Assembly: GCA_021819535.1 (NCBI GenBank)
Contig: JAKAQU010000156.1
Span: 1-6,857 of the forward strand
DNA from: Pseudomonadota bacterium
Lineage (GTDB): Bacteria; Pseudomonadota; Alphaproteobacteria; Acetobacterales; Acetobacteraceae
Length of the DNA: 6,857 bases
Direction: 5' to 3'
Of the stretch, positions 1 through 6,223 are shown in pieces. Positions within the stretch are counted from its first letter, which is position 1; each line of letters starts with the position of its first letter. The translations under genes were made by a program, and so were the position numbers. Below the pieces are notes generated by a model. It did no database searches, was not told the origin of the DNA, and worked only from the letters and a program-made list of their open reading frames with translations.

Positions 1-243
1 GGCGAGCCGGGCGGTGAGATCGGCCAGCATCGCCGCGATCTCCTCCTGGCCGGCGCGGGCGTTGGCGGCCAATTCGGAGATCGCCGCGATATCCTCGTTG
101 CGCGCGAGATCGAGCCGGCGCACCACGGCCTGAGCCTTGGCACGGGCCAGCGATTGGGCTTCATCGCGCAGGCCGACCACCGCCGAAAGCGCGCCGCCGG
201 CAATCCCGGCCAGGTCATCAAAGAGACGCGGACGCTCGTTCAT
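1..243 (-). CDS. ubiK: UbiK/BMFP-family accessory factor, 3' end cut by window edge
   Basis: The frame opens with ATG at 243 and stays open for 81 codons to the window edge, so the C-terminus and stop are missing. The protein begins MNERPRLFDDLAGIAGGALS. It continues as an amphipathic, Ala/Arg/Glu-rich helix with a conserved-looking REE/EEI-type stretch (residues about 50-81) that should form a coiled coil. This is the shape of the short (80-100 aa) BMFP proteins. The E. coli member, UbiK, binds UbiJ and assists the aerobic ubiquinone biosynthesis complex; family members also bind and fuse membranes in vitro. An AGGAG ribosome site (257-253) lies 9 nt before the ATG and fixes the start, since the nearer ATG at 248 hits a stop at once. 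The gene diverges from hldD. Phasin-like proteins look similar at this resolution, so the exact family is likely but not certain. Confidence 0.72.
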   Translation of the reverse strand, partial: MNERPRLFDDLAGIAGGALSAVVGLRDEAQSLARAKAQAVVRRLDLARNEDIAAISELAANARAGQEEIAAMLADLTARLA

Positions 244-252
244 GGCATCAAA

Positions 253-257
253 CTCCT
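253..257 (-). promoter_or_regulatory. Shine-Dalgarno site of the ubiK-like gene
   Basis: AGGAG on the minus strand, 9 nt upstream of the ATG at 243. It is the clearest ribosome-binding site in the window and supports that start although the gene is incomplete. Confidence 0.6.
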
Positions 258-295
258 GTTCGAGGGGGCGGCTTTCGCCGCTCACCCAATACCCT

Positions 296-301
296 TATAA
301 C
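296..301 (+). promoter_or_regulatory. Possible -10 element for hldD-lgt
   Basis: TATAAC (5 of 6 matches to TATAAT) sits in the only AT-rich spot of the 65-nt divergent gap between ubiK and hldD. Seven bases separate it from the hldD ATG at 309, so transcription would begin at or next to the start codon. No convincing -35 hexamer lies 16-18 nt upstream (TTTCGC at 273-278 is poor). No Shine-Dalgarno sequence precedes the ATG. The call rests on one hexamer and its position. Confidence 0.3.
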
Positions 302-308
302 CCCCGGC

Positions 309-1289
309 ATGATTCTCGTCACGGGCGGCGCCGGGTTCATCGGCTCTCTTCTAGAGGCGGCACTCGTCGATCTCGGCATCGAGACCGTGGTCGTCGACCG
401 TCTGCGGAGCGAGGGCAAATGGCGCAATCTCCGCGCTCATCCGCCGGCGCGCATCGTCCCGCCCGAGGCGCTGGAGGCGTTTCTCGCGACGCATCCGCCG
501 CTCGATATGGTGTTTCATCTCGGCGCGATCTGCGCGACCACGGCGCGCGACGGCGATCTCATCTGGCAGACCAATGTCGAGCTGTCGCAAACCCTTTGGG
601 CGTGGTGCGCGCGGCGCGGCGTGCGCTTCGTTTATGCGTCCTCGGCGGCGACTTATGGCGATGGCAGCGCAGGATTCGATGACGCGCCGAGCCTGGCCGC
701 GCTCCGGCGGCTCCGCCCGCTCAATCTCTATGGCTGGAGCAAGCATGCTTTCGATCTCTGGGCCGTGGCCGAGAGCGAATCGGGGCGGCCGCGCCCGCCG
801 CAATGGGTGGGGCTCAAATTCTTCAACGTCTATGGCCCGAACGAATACCACAAGGGCGGGATGGTTTCCGCCGTCAAGGTCAAATCCGACGAGGTCGCGG
901 CCGGGCACAGGCCACGCCTGTTCCGCTCGGACCGGCCGGACATCGCCGATGGCGAGCAGAAGCGGGATTTCATCTGGGTGGGCGATGTCGTCGATGTCCT
1001 CCTTTGGCTGCGCGCGAGCCCGGCCGTGAACGGGCTGTTCAATCTCGGCACTGGCCGGGCACGGAGCTATCGCGCTCTCGCCGCCGCCGTCAGCAATGTC
1101 TGGGGGGCCCCGGCGGAGGTGGAGTTCATCGACATGCCAGAGACGCTCCGCGGCCAATATCAATCCTTCACCGAGGCGCCGATGGAACGCCTGCGCGCCG
1201 CCGGCTATGCCGCTCCGTTCACGCCGCTCGAGGACGGGGTCAGGCGCTATATCGAAGACCATCTCCGCGCCGATGATCCCTATCGATGA
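309..1289 (+). CDS. hldD: ADP-L-glycero-D-manno-heptose 6-epimerase
   Basis: This 326-aa enzyme converts ADP-D-glycero-D-manno-heptose to the L,D form in the cytoplasm, the last step before heptose is built into the LPS inner core. It is an extended short-chain dehydrogenase/reductase. The NADP-binding GGAGFIG is at residues 6-12, the SSA of the active site at 111-113, and the catalytic YGWSK (Tyr141, Lys145) follows. FFNVYGPNEYHKGGM (171-185) matches the HldD-specific segment and supplies the second catalytic lysine (Lys182, equivalent to E. coli Lys178). KRDF at 218-221, NLGTGRARS at 245-253 and a RGQYQSFTEA segment at 281-290 also match E. coli HldD, which is 310 aa. These motifs separate it from UDP-glucose 4-epimerases. 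There is no clear ribosome-binding site before the ATG. The stop overlaps the lgt start as ATGA, so the two are probably translated in a coupled way. HldD genes are more often found with other LPS genes; here it sits in front of lgt. Confidence 0.95.
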   Translation: MILVTGGAGFIGSLLEAALVDLGIETVVVDRLRSEGKWRNLRAHPPARIVPPEALEAFLATHPPLDMVFHLGAICATTARDGDLIWQTNVELSQTLWAWCARRGVRFVYASSAATYGDGSAGFDDAPSLAALRRLRPLNLYGWSKHAFDLWAVAESESGRPRPPQWVGLKFFNVYGPNEYHKGGMVSAVKVKSDEVAAGHRPRLFRSDRPDIADGEQKRDFIWVGDVVDVLLWLRASPAVNGLFNLGTGRARSYRALAAAVSNVWGAPAEVEFIDMPETLRGQYQSFTEAPMERLRAAGYAAPFTPLEDGVRRYIEDHLRADDPYR

Positions 1290-1293
1290 TCCC
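1271..1293 (+). repeat. 10-bp direct repeat spanning the hldD-lgt overlap
   Basis: CGATGATCCC occurs at 1271-1280 and again at 1284-1293, a period of 13. Because 13 is not a multiple of 3, the first copy is read in the hldD frame (Asp-Asp-Pro), while the second supplies both the hldD TGA stop and the lgt ATG start. The repeat is seen directly; a role in creating the overlap is inference. Confidence 0.6.
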
Positions 1294-2089
1294 GGTTCTC
1301 CTTTATCCCGGCTTCGATCCGGTGATGGTTCATGTCGGGCCGCTTGCCATACGCTGGTATGCGCTCGCCTATATTCTCGGCCTCGTCATCGGCTGGCGGC
1401 TGATGCGCCGTCTTGTCGGCCTCGCGCCAGAGGTCGCGACAGGCGAGCAGGTCGATGATTTCCTGAGCTGGGCGACGCTCGGCGTCGTTCTCGGCGGGCG
1501 GCTCGGCTATGTCTTTTTCTATCAGCCGGCGGCTTTCCTCGCCCACCCCCTCACCATTTTCGCGGTCTGGCGCGGGGGGATGAGTTTTCATGGCGGGATG
1601 CTCGGGGTCGCCATCGCCACCCTCTGGTTCGCCCAGCGCAACCGCCTTCCCCTCCTCGGCTTCGCCGACCGGCTCGCCGTCACCGTTCCGATCGGGCTCG
1701 GTTTCGGGCGGATCGCCAATTTCATCAATGGCGAACTCTGGGGGCGCCCGGCACCAGCCTGGTTGCCCTGGGCGATGATTTTCCCGCAAGCCGGGCCCGA
1801 GCCGCGCCATCCGAGCCAGATCTATCAGGCGCTGCTCGAAGGGCTGATTTTGTTTCTGCTGCTGTTTTTTCTCTCGCGCCGGCCTGCCATACGTGCCCGT
1901 TTCGGCCTTTTGAGCGGTATTTTTCTTGCCGGCTACGCGCTCGCCCGCATGTTTGGAGAATTGTTCCGCGCCCCGGACGCTTTCCTTGGCTTCTTCGCCG
2001 GCGGGGTGACGATGGGCCAGATTTTGAGCTTTCCCATGCTGCTCGTCGGCGGATGGCTGATTTTTTTCGCCTACCGCCGCAAACCCTAA
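1286..2089 (+). CDS. lgt: Prolipoprotein diacylglyceryl transferase
   Basis: This 267-aa inner-membrane enzyme moves the diacylglyceryl group of phosphatidylglycerol to the lipobox cysteine of prolipoproteins, the first step of lipoprotein maturation. The Lgt signature GRIANFINGELWGR lies at residues 141-154 (the fourth residue is Ala where Gly is usual). Equivalents of essential E. coli residues are all present: Tyr25 (Tyr26), His102 in the FHGG motif (His103), Arg142 (Arg143), Asn145 (Asn146), Gly153 (Gly154), Tyr217 (Tyr235) and Arg221 (Arg239). HPSQIYQALLEG (175-186) is also typical. About seven hydrophobic segments are visible, with a hydrophobic C-terminus ending in YRRKP. It is somewhat shorter than E. 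coli Lgt (291 aa). The ATG overlaps the hldD stop (ATGA) and has no ribosome site of its own, which suggests translational coupling. The gene is followed by a hairpin, so the transcription unit probably ends here. Confidence 0.97.
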   Translation: MIPVLLYPGFDPVMVHVGPLAIRWYALAYILGLVIGWRLMRRLVGLAPEVATGEQVDDFLSWATLGVVLGGRLGYVFFYQPAAFLAHPLTIFAVWRGGMSFHGGMLGVAIATLWFAQRNRLPLLGFADRLAVTVPIGLGFGRIANFINGELWGRPAPAWLPWAMIFPQAGPEPRHPSQIYQALLEGLILFLLLFFLSRRPAIRARFGLLSGIFLAGYALARMFGELFRAPDAFLGFFAGGVTMGQILSFPMLLVGGWLIFFAYRRKP

Positions 2090-2121
2090 ATCTTTGATAC
2101 TCGCCAACGAATAAAAGTTTT

Positions 2122-2149
2122 TTGGTTCTTTTTTTCAAAAAAGAACCAA
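2122..2149. terminator. Bidirectional hairpin terminator between lgt and the ABC operon
   Basis: TTGGTTCTTTTTT (2122-2134) and AAAAAAGAACCAA (2137-2149) are a perfect 13-bp inverted repeat around a 2-nt centre. An outer AAAG (2114-2117) can pair with CTTT (2150-2153) if four T residues bulge out. The element lies 33 nt after the lgt stop and 11 nt after the permease stop, where two operons meet. On the plus strand it is followed by a pyrimidine-rich CTTTCCTTTCT, on the minus strand by AAAACTTTTATT. It is a sharp AT-rich island in GC-rich DNA. Position and symmetry support termination in both directions. The A/T-rich stem is not a textbook GC-stem terminator, so the mechanism is inferred. Confidence 0.7.
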
Positions 2150-2159
2150 CTTTCCTTTC

Positions 2160-2903
2160 TCACCCTCTGGCCGTGAGCGATCGCTCGAGCGCGCCGAGCG
2201 CGATATTGATGGCGAGCCCGGTCGCGCCGAGGAGGACGAGGCAGGCGAACATGCGCGGGATTTGCAGCCGGTAGCCGGCCTCGATCAGGCGGTAGGCGAG
2301 GCCGGTGGCAAACCCGCCGGAGCCGGCGACGAATTCCGCCACCACCGCGCCGACCAGCGCGAGCCCGCCCGAGATCCTTAATCCGGCGAGAAAATAGGGC
2401 AGTGCCGAGGGCAGGCGGAGCAGCCAGAGGGTCTGCCAGGCGCTTGCGCCGTTGAGGCGGAAGAGGTCGAGAAACTCCGGCGCGACGGCGGAGAGGCCGG
2501 AGGCGGTCGCCGAAAAAACCGGAAAAAAGGCGACGATGGTCGCGCAGACGACGAGGGCGGCGAAGGGGTCGCCGACCCAGACGATGATCAGGGGCGCGAT
2601 GGCGACGATCGGCGTCACTTGCAGGGCGACGGCCCAGGGCTGGATGGCGGCGCGCAGGAGCGGATTGAAGGCGATGGCGAGCGCGAGGGTGATGCCGAGA
2701 AGAACCGCCGCGATCAAGGCGGCGAAGGTGACGGCAAGGGTTGCGAGAAGTGCCGCGAGCAGCCCGCCGGGGTCGTCGAGAAAGGCGGCGATGATGGCGA
2801 GCGGGCCGGGTACCAGATAGGACGGCACTCCGAGTGCCCGCACCAGCCCCTCCCAGAGCGCGAGCGCGGCCAAGCCGAAAAGGAAGGGGGCCGCGCGGAT
2901 CAT
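2160..2903 (-). CDS. ABC transporter permease, nitrate/taurine/HMP-type importer
   Basis: This 247-aa protein would be the membrane channel of the importer encoded with the next two genes. About six hydrophobic segments are visible: roughly residues 5-23, 50-80, 90-110, 114-136, 168-196 and 215-240. The cytoplasmic coupling (EAA) loop is at about 143-178, with FRLNGASAWQTLWLLRLPSA carrying the conserved Gly152 and the LP of the family motif. This is the pattern of SsuC/TauC/ThiX-like permeases, which are usually 245-280 aa. The start chosen is ATG at 2903, overlapping the ATPase stop as ATGA. The frame is open further upstream, but that stretch lies out of frame inside the ATPase gene. The gene is last in the operon, 11 nt before the hairpin. 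The substrate cannot be read from the permease. Confidence 0.93.
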   Translation of the reverse strand: MIRAAPFLFGLAALALWEGLVRALGVPSYLVPGPLAIIAAFLDDPGGLLAALLATLAVTFAALIAAVLLGITLALAIAFNPLLRAAIQPWAVALQVTPIVAIAPLIIVWVGDPFAALVVCATIVAFFPVFSATASGLSAVAPEFLDLFRLNGASAWQTLWLLRLPSALPYFLAGLRISGGLALVGAVVAEFVAGSGGFATGLAYRLIEAGYRLQIPRMFACLVLLGATGLAINIALGALERSLTARG

Positions 2904-3667
2904 GCCGGTGCCGTCGTGCCGTGCGCGGCTTCGAGGTGCCGCGTGATCGTGGCGACCAGCGCCGCATAGGCGGGATCGAGCCGGCGCGTTGGTCCTTCTG
3001 GCAGGTCGGCGGTGATTTCGGCGGCGATGCGGCCCGGGCGCGGGCTCATCAAGACGATGCGGCGGGCGAGAAATGCTGCCTCGTAGATCGAATGGGTGAC
3101 GAAGACCACGGTGCCGCCGATTTCGCGCCAGAGCGCCAGGAGATCGGCCTGCAGCCGATGGCGGGTAAACTCGTCGAGGGCGGCGAAAGGTTCGTCCATC
3201 AGCAATAATTTGGGCCGGCTGACCAGGGCGCGCGCGAGCGAGACCCGCATGCGCATGCCGCCGGAAAGCTCGGCCGGCCGGGCGCGCTCGAACCCGGCGA
3301 GCCCGACCTTGGCCAGGGCCTCGGCGACACGGTGGGCGGCCGCGCCGCGCCCGATGCCGCGGAGACGAAGCGGCAGAAAGACGTTTTCGGCAGCACTCGC
3401 CCAAGGGAGAAGGGTCGGATCCTGGAACACGAAGCCGATCTCACCCGAAGCCGGCGCGGCACCGTGCCACGAGAGCCGGCCGCGATCGGGGGCATCGAGG
3501 CCGGCGAGGAGGCGGAGCAGCGTCGATTTGCCGCAGCCCGAGGGGCCGAGGAGGGCGATGAAATCCCCCGCTCCGATGGCGAGCGAGACACCGCGCAGCG
3601 CCTCGGTGCCGGTCGCGAAGCGGCGGCCGACATCATCGAGGGAGACCAGGGAAGGTGAGACGATCAG
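2900..3667 (-). CDS. ABC transporter ATP-binding protein with no standard start codon
   Basis: This is the nucleotide-binding subunit that powers the importer. Counting from the CTG at 3667 it has 255 aa: Walker A GPSGCGKST at 41-49, Q-loop Gln82, signature LSGGM at 134-138, Walker B LLLMDEP at 154-160, D-loop ALDE at 163-166 and switch His192. Family, order and size match SsuB/TauB/ThiZ-like ATPases (about 250-265 aa). The start is the problem. The frame is open from a TAA at 3703-3701 downwards, but contains no ATG, GTG or TTG before a GTG at 3430, which lies after Walker A. In-frame candidates are CTG at 3667, which overlaps the binding-protein stop as CTGA, CTG at 3649, and ATT at 3685. 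I chose 3667 for its junction geometry; 3649 would give the more usual N-terminus (VSLDDVGRRF). No ribosome site is visible, so re-initiation after the upstream stop is likely. A base error near 3640-3700 is the alternative. Confidence 0.9.
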   Translation of the reverse strand: MIVSPSLVSLDDVGRRFATGTEALRGVSLAIGAGDFIALLGPSGCGKSTLLRLLAGLDAPDRGRLSWHGAAPASGEIGFVFQDPTLLPWASAAENVFLPLRLRGIGRGAAAHRVAEALAKVGLAGFERARPAELSGGMRMRVSLARALVSRPKLLLMDEPFAALDEFTRHRLQADLLALWREIGGTVVFVTHSIYEAAFLARRIVLMSPRPGRIAAEITADLPEGPTRRLDPAYAALVATITRHLEAAHGTTAPA

Positions 3668-4689
3668 GGCGTTTTCGGCCGCAATGAGAGGCCGAGCCCC
3701 TTATCGACGAAGCGGAGCGTGAAGGCGGATCGCCAATCGAGATCCTTGGGGTAGAGCCCGGCCTGTTGCATACTCTGGAAAAATTCGAGCCAGCGCGCTC
3801 CGGTCATGGCGCCGATGCCGAGCTTCAGCGTATCGCCGGAATCGACGATGCCGTGCTGCTTCAGAACCAAACGCCCATACTCCAGGAGGGCTTGCGTCAT
3901 TTCCGGATTTTCCTTGCGCATGAGTGCGTTGCCCGGCGCCGGGTCGCCATAGAGATAGGAATACCAACCCTCGATCGAGGCATCGATGAAGCGCTGGACG
4001 AGGTCGGGATTTTTTTCCGCGAGCTTGCGGCTAGTGGCGATCAGGCTGCCGTAGCCGGCGAAACCGGCATCGGCGATCAGCAGCACCACCGGCTTCTCGC
4101 CACTCGCCTCCTCGATCGAGAAGGGTTCAGAGCCGAGATAGCCCTCCTGGATCGCCGCTTTGTCGTGCAGGAAGGGCGCGAGATTGAAGGTGTAGGGGCG
4201 GATCTGGCTGTCGCTGTAGCCGAATTTGGCACGCAGGAAATTCCACCAGCCGGCGCGGGTATCGGCGCCGATCATGATCGGCTGGCCACGGAGTGCCGCG
4301 AAACTGTCATGCCCCTGGCCGGGATGGGCGATGAGCACCGAGGGGTCTTTCTGGAACATCGCCGCGATGGCGACGAAGGGCAGCTTCTGCTGGACGAAAT
4401 TGAGAGCGAGGAAGCTGTTCGACGAGATGGTGAAATCGAGCCGCCCGCCGAGCAGAAGCTGGGTCTGGTTCACCTGCGGCCCACCCTGGCGGATGGCGAC
4501 GTCGAGCCCGTGATGGCGATAGAGCCCGGTCGCCAGCGCCTGATAATAGCCGCCATATTCGGCCTCCGCCTTCCAGTCGAGACCGAAGGCGACGTGATCT
4601 TCCGCCCGCGCCGAGGCTGGCGCGATCAGCCCTCCCCACAGCACCACGACTGCACAACAAGCGCGCGCCAGATGGCCGAAAATCATCAT
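3664..4689 (-). CDS. NMT1/THI5-like ABC transporter substrate-binding protein
   Basis: This 341-aa periplasmic protein should capture the ligand and deliver it to the permease. It opens with a Sec-type signal peptide: a positive N-terminus (MMIFGHLAR), a hydrophobic core over about residues 11-24 and a likely cut after APASARA. The mature part starts with FGLDWKAEAEYGGYYQALATG, then GLDVAIRQGGP at 61-71 and an LLLGGRLDF segment at 78-86, the usual order in NMT1/THI5-like proteins that bind thiamine-pyrimidine precursors, taurine-like or related small ligands. The Cys-rich motif of the Thi5 enzymes is absent, so it is a binding protein and not a synthase. The ATG at 4689 is preceded by AAGGGA (4701-4696). 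A TTG at 4752 in the same frame would put 21 extra residues before the signal peptide and is unlikely. It is the first gene of the operon. The ligand is unknown to me. No TPP riboswitch is recognisable upstream, which gives no support to a thiamine role. Confidence 0.92.
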   Translation of the reverse strand: MMIFGHLARACCAVVVLWGGLIAPASARAEDHVAFGLDWKAEAEYGGYYQALATGLYRHHGLDVAIRQGGPQVNQTQLLLGGRLDFTISSNSFLALNFVQQKLPFVAIAAMFQKDPSVLIAHPGQGHDSFAALRGQPIMIGADTRAGWWNFLRAKFGYSDSQIRPYTFNLAPFLHDKAAIQEGYLGSEPFSIEEASGEKPVVLLIADAGFAGYGSLIATSRKLAEKNPDLVQRFIDASIEGWYSYLYGDPAPGNALMRKENPEMTQALLEYGRLVLKQHGIVDSGDTLKLGIGAMTGARWLEFFQSMQQAGLYPKDLDWRSAFTLRFVDKGLGLSLRPKTP

Positions 4690-4695
4690 CCCGCG

Positions 4696-4701
4696 TCCCT
4701 T
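4696..4701 (-). promoter_or_regulatory. Ribosome-binding site that fixes the binding-protein start
   Basis: AAGGGA on the minus strand, 6 nt before ATG 4689 and 9 nt before ATG 4686. It supports the start just before the signal peptide over the TTG at 4752. Confidence 0.5.
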
Positions 4702-4818
4702 CCCCGGTTGCGTTCCACCTCGCACTCTTCCCGCCCCAGGCGGGGAAATCAAGGCGCGCGCTCGCGGAACGGTGAAAACTTTGACGAAAGGCCAATAACT
4801 GTTTCATCCTGGCGCGAC

Positions 4819-4859
4819 CGCCGATCCGTCCGGGCCGCCCCGGCTCGGGCCGATCGGCG
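4819..4859. repeat. Nested inverted repeat in the divergent promoter region
   Basis: The outer arms CGCCGATC (4819-4826) and GATCGGCG (4852-4859) are perfect 8-bp complements. They enclose a second hairpin, CCGGG (4830-4834) with CCCGG (4839-4843) around a 4-nt loop. It lies between the two AT-rich pockets, where an operator or an RNA leader structure could sit. GC-rich DNA yields such pairings by chance, so function is unproven. Confidence 0.4.
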
Positions 4860-4981
4860 ATAAGCTGCTCTAGAATAACATGTTTCTGGAGCACGATCGT
4901 CCGGCCGGATGATCCCAGCGGGTCGGGACGTGCTCTCGCGTTCGTTGATACGGAACGATCCACTGACGAATGGGTGGTGGC

Positions 4982-6223
4982 ATGCGCGCTGTTCTTGATG
5001 CGTTTTTACGGCGGATGATTCGCGAGGGAGAGCTTACGGTTAAGTGGCCCGACGGCACCACCGGCCATTATCGGGGCGAGCGGGGTGGGCCGCGGGCCGG
5101 CTTTGCGATCAATGACGCGGCGACGCTGCGGCGCCTGATCCTCAATCCTTCGCTGGCCTTGGGAGAGGCGTATATGGACGGGCGGGTCGAGCCGCTCGAC
5201 TGTTCTCTCTTCGAGATGCTCGACCTCCTGGTCCGCAACGCCGAGGCCAATCTTTCCGCCCACCCCCTGATGCGTCTCAATGCCGCCGCGGGCTGGGTGC
5301 TGCGCCGGCTCAAGCAGTTCAACCCGGCGTCTCGCGCACAGCGCAACGTCGCGCATCATTACGATCTCAACGGCCGGCTCTACAGCCTGTTCCTCGACCG
5401 CGACCGGCAATATTCGTGCGCCTATTTTCCGACCGGTGGCGAGACGCTGGAGGAGGCGCAAGCGCTGAAGAAGCGCCACATCGCGGCCAAGCTCAAGCTC
5501 GACCGCGACGGACTTTCGGTGCTCGATATCGGGAGTGGCTGGGGCGGGCTCGCGCTCACCCTCGCGCGTGATTACGGCGCCCGCGTGACGGGCATCACGC
5601 TTTCCGCCGAACAACTCGCCGAATCGCGCGCGCGCGCCGAGGCCGAGGGGCTCGCCGATCGGGTTCGCTTCGAAATGCTGGATTATCGCGCGCTCGAAGA
5701 GCCGTTCGACCGCATCGTTTCGGTCGGCATGTTCGAGCATGTCGGCGTCGATCATTACCGGCAGTTTTTTGCGACGGTGAAGCGCTGCCTCAAGCCCGAC
5801 GGGGTCGCGCTCTTGCATGCGATCAGCCGCGCCGCCGGCCCCGGCAGCACCAATCCCTGGCTCGCCAAGTATATTTTCCCGGGCGGGTATTCGCCGGCGT
5901 TGAGCGAGGTGGTGCCGCATATCGAGCGTGCCGGGCTTTGGATCACCGATATCGAAATCCTTCGCCTGCACTATGCCGAGACGCTGCGCCATTGGCGCCG
6001 CCGCTTCGCCGCCAACCGCGACGCCATCGCCATGCTTTACGACGACCGTTTTTGCCGCATGTTCGAGTTCTACCTCACCGGATCCGAACTCGCCTTCCGC
6101 CGTCAGGATCACATGAATTTCCAGATCCAGATGGCGCGCTCGCCCTACACCTTGCCGATGGCGCGCAATTACATGTTCGAAAACGAGTTGAAAACCCTCC
6201 GCGAAACGCCAGAGCGCGCCTGA
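4982..6223 (+). CDS. cfa: Cyclopropane-fatty-acyl-phospholipid synthase
   Basis: This enzyme, 413 aa from ATG 4982, transfers a methylene from S-adenosylmethionine to the double bond of unsaturated acyl chains already in phospholipids, at the inner face of the membrane. The N-terminal lipid-binding domain is followed by the SAM-binding VLDIGSGWGG at residues 180-189. Equivalents of the E. coli bicarbonate/active-site residues are visible: Cys146 (YSCAYFP), Glu252 (GMFEHVG), His279 and Ile281 (LLHAIS), and Tyr331 (LHYAETLRHW). At the position of E. coli Cys354 there is Ser368 (LTGSELAFR); that cysteine is not essential in E. coli. The protein is longer than E. coli Cfa (382 aa). An in-frame ATG at 4970 would add MGGG; I prefer 4982 because MRAVLDAFLRRMIREGELTV resembles family N-termini and a GGTGG lies just upstream. 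The paralogous mycolic and 10-methyl-fatty-acid enzymes share the fold, so the exact lipid product is inferred. Confidence 0.9.
   Translation: MRAVLDAFLRRMIREGELTVKWPDGTTGHYRGERGGPRAGFAINDAATLRRLILNPSLALGEAYMDGRVEPLDCSLFEMLDLLVRNAEANLSAHPLMRLNAAAGWVLRRLKQFNPASRAQRNVAHHYDLNGRLYSLFLDRDRQYSCAYFPTGGETLEEAQALKKRHIAAKLKLDRDGLSVLDIGSGWGGLALTLARDYGARVTGITLSAEQLAESRARAEAEGLADRVRFEMLDYRALEEPFDRIVSVGMFEHVGVDHYRQFFATVKRCLKPDGVALLHAISRAAGPGSTNPWLAKYIFPGGYSPALSEVVPHIERAGLWITDIEILRLHYAETLRHWRRRFAANRDAIAMLYDDRFCRMFEFYLTGSELAFRRQDHMNFQIQMARSPYTLPMARNYMFENELKTLRETPERA

Larger units (their letters stand above)
4690..4969. other. Divergent intergenic region between the ABC operon and cfa
   Basis: This 280-nt region should hold the promoters of both divergent units. 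Two AT-rich pockets stand out. Positions 4774-4806 include TTGACG at 4781-4786, but no good -10 follows it. Positions 4861-4886 include TAGAAT (4871-4876), a plausible -10 for cfa with about 100 nt of leader but no matching -35. Between the pockets is a nested inverted repeat at 4819-4859. A small hairpin (CCCGCC/GGCGGG, minus strand, within 4730-4745) lies in the leader of the binding-protein gene. I do not recognise a TPP, FMN or other known riboswitch, and no open frame across it resembles a known protein. Confidence 0.5.

Noticed and set aside
351..1262. 303-codon minus-strand open frame opposite hldD
   Set aside because: It mirrors hldD codons in GC-rich DNA and resembles no family; hldD itself has complete catalytic motifs.
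1280..2107. 275-codon minus-strand open frame opposite lgt
   Set aside because: The predicted peptide is a highly charged, low-complexity mirror of a membrane protein, while lgt carries all the essential residues.
2086..2967. 293-codon minus-strand frame across the permease
   Set aside because: Arg/Pro/Ala-rich shadow in another frame that runs through the hairpin; no domain is visible.
2160..3404. 414-codon frame suggesting a longer permease
   Set aside because: The part above 2903 is out of frame inside the ATPase gene and Arg/Pro-rich. The permease proper starts at ATG 2903.
4690..4752. TTG 4752 as start of the binding protein
   Set aside because: It would place 21 Gly/Arg/Pro-rich residues before a complete signal peptide; ATG 4689 has a ribosome site.
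3766..4863. 365-codon plus-strand frame opposite the binding protein
   Set aside because: Antisense shadow with no recognisable motif; the minus-strand product has a signal peptide and family motifs.
4690..4969. TPP or FMN riboswitch ahead of the importer
   Set aside because: I could not find the conserved cores of either on the minus strand; the small hairpins present do not match their layouts.
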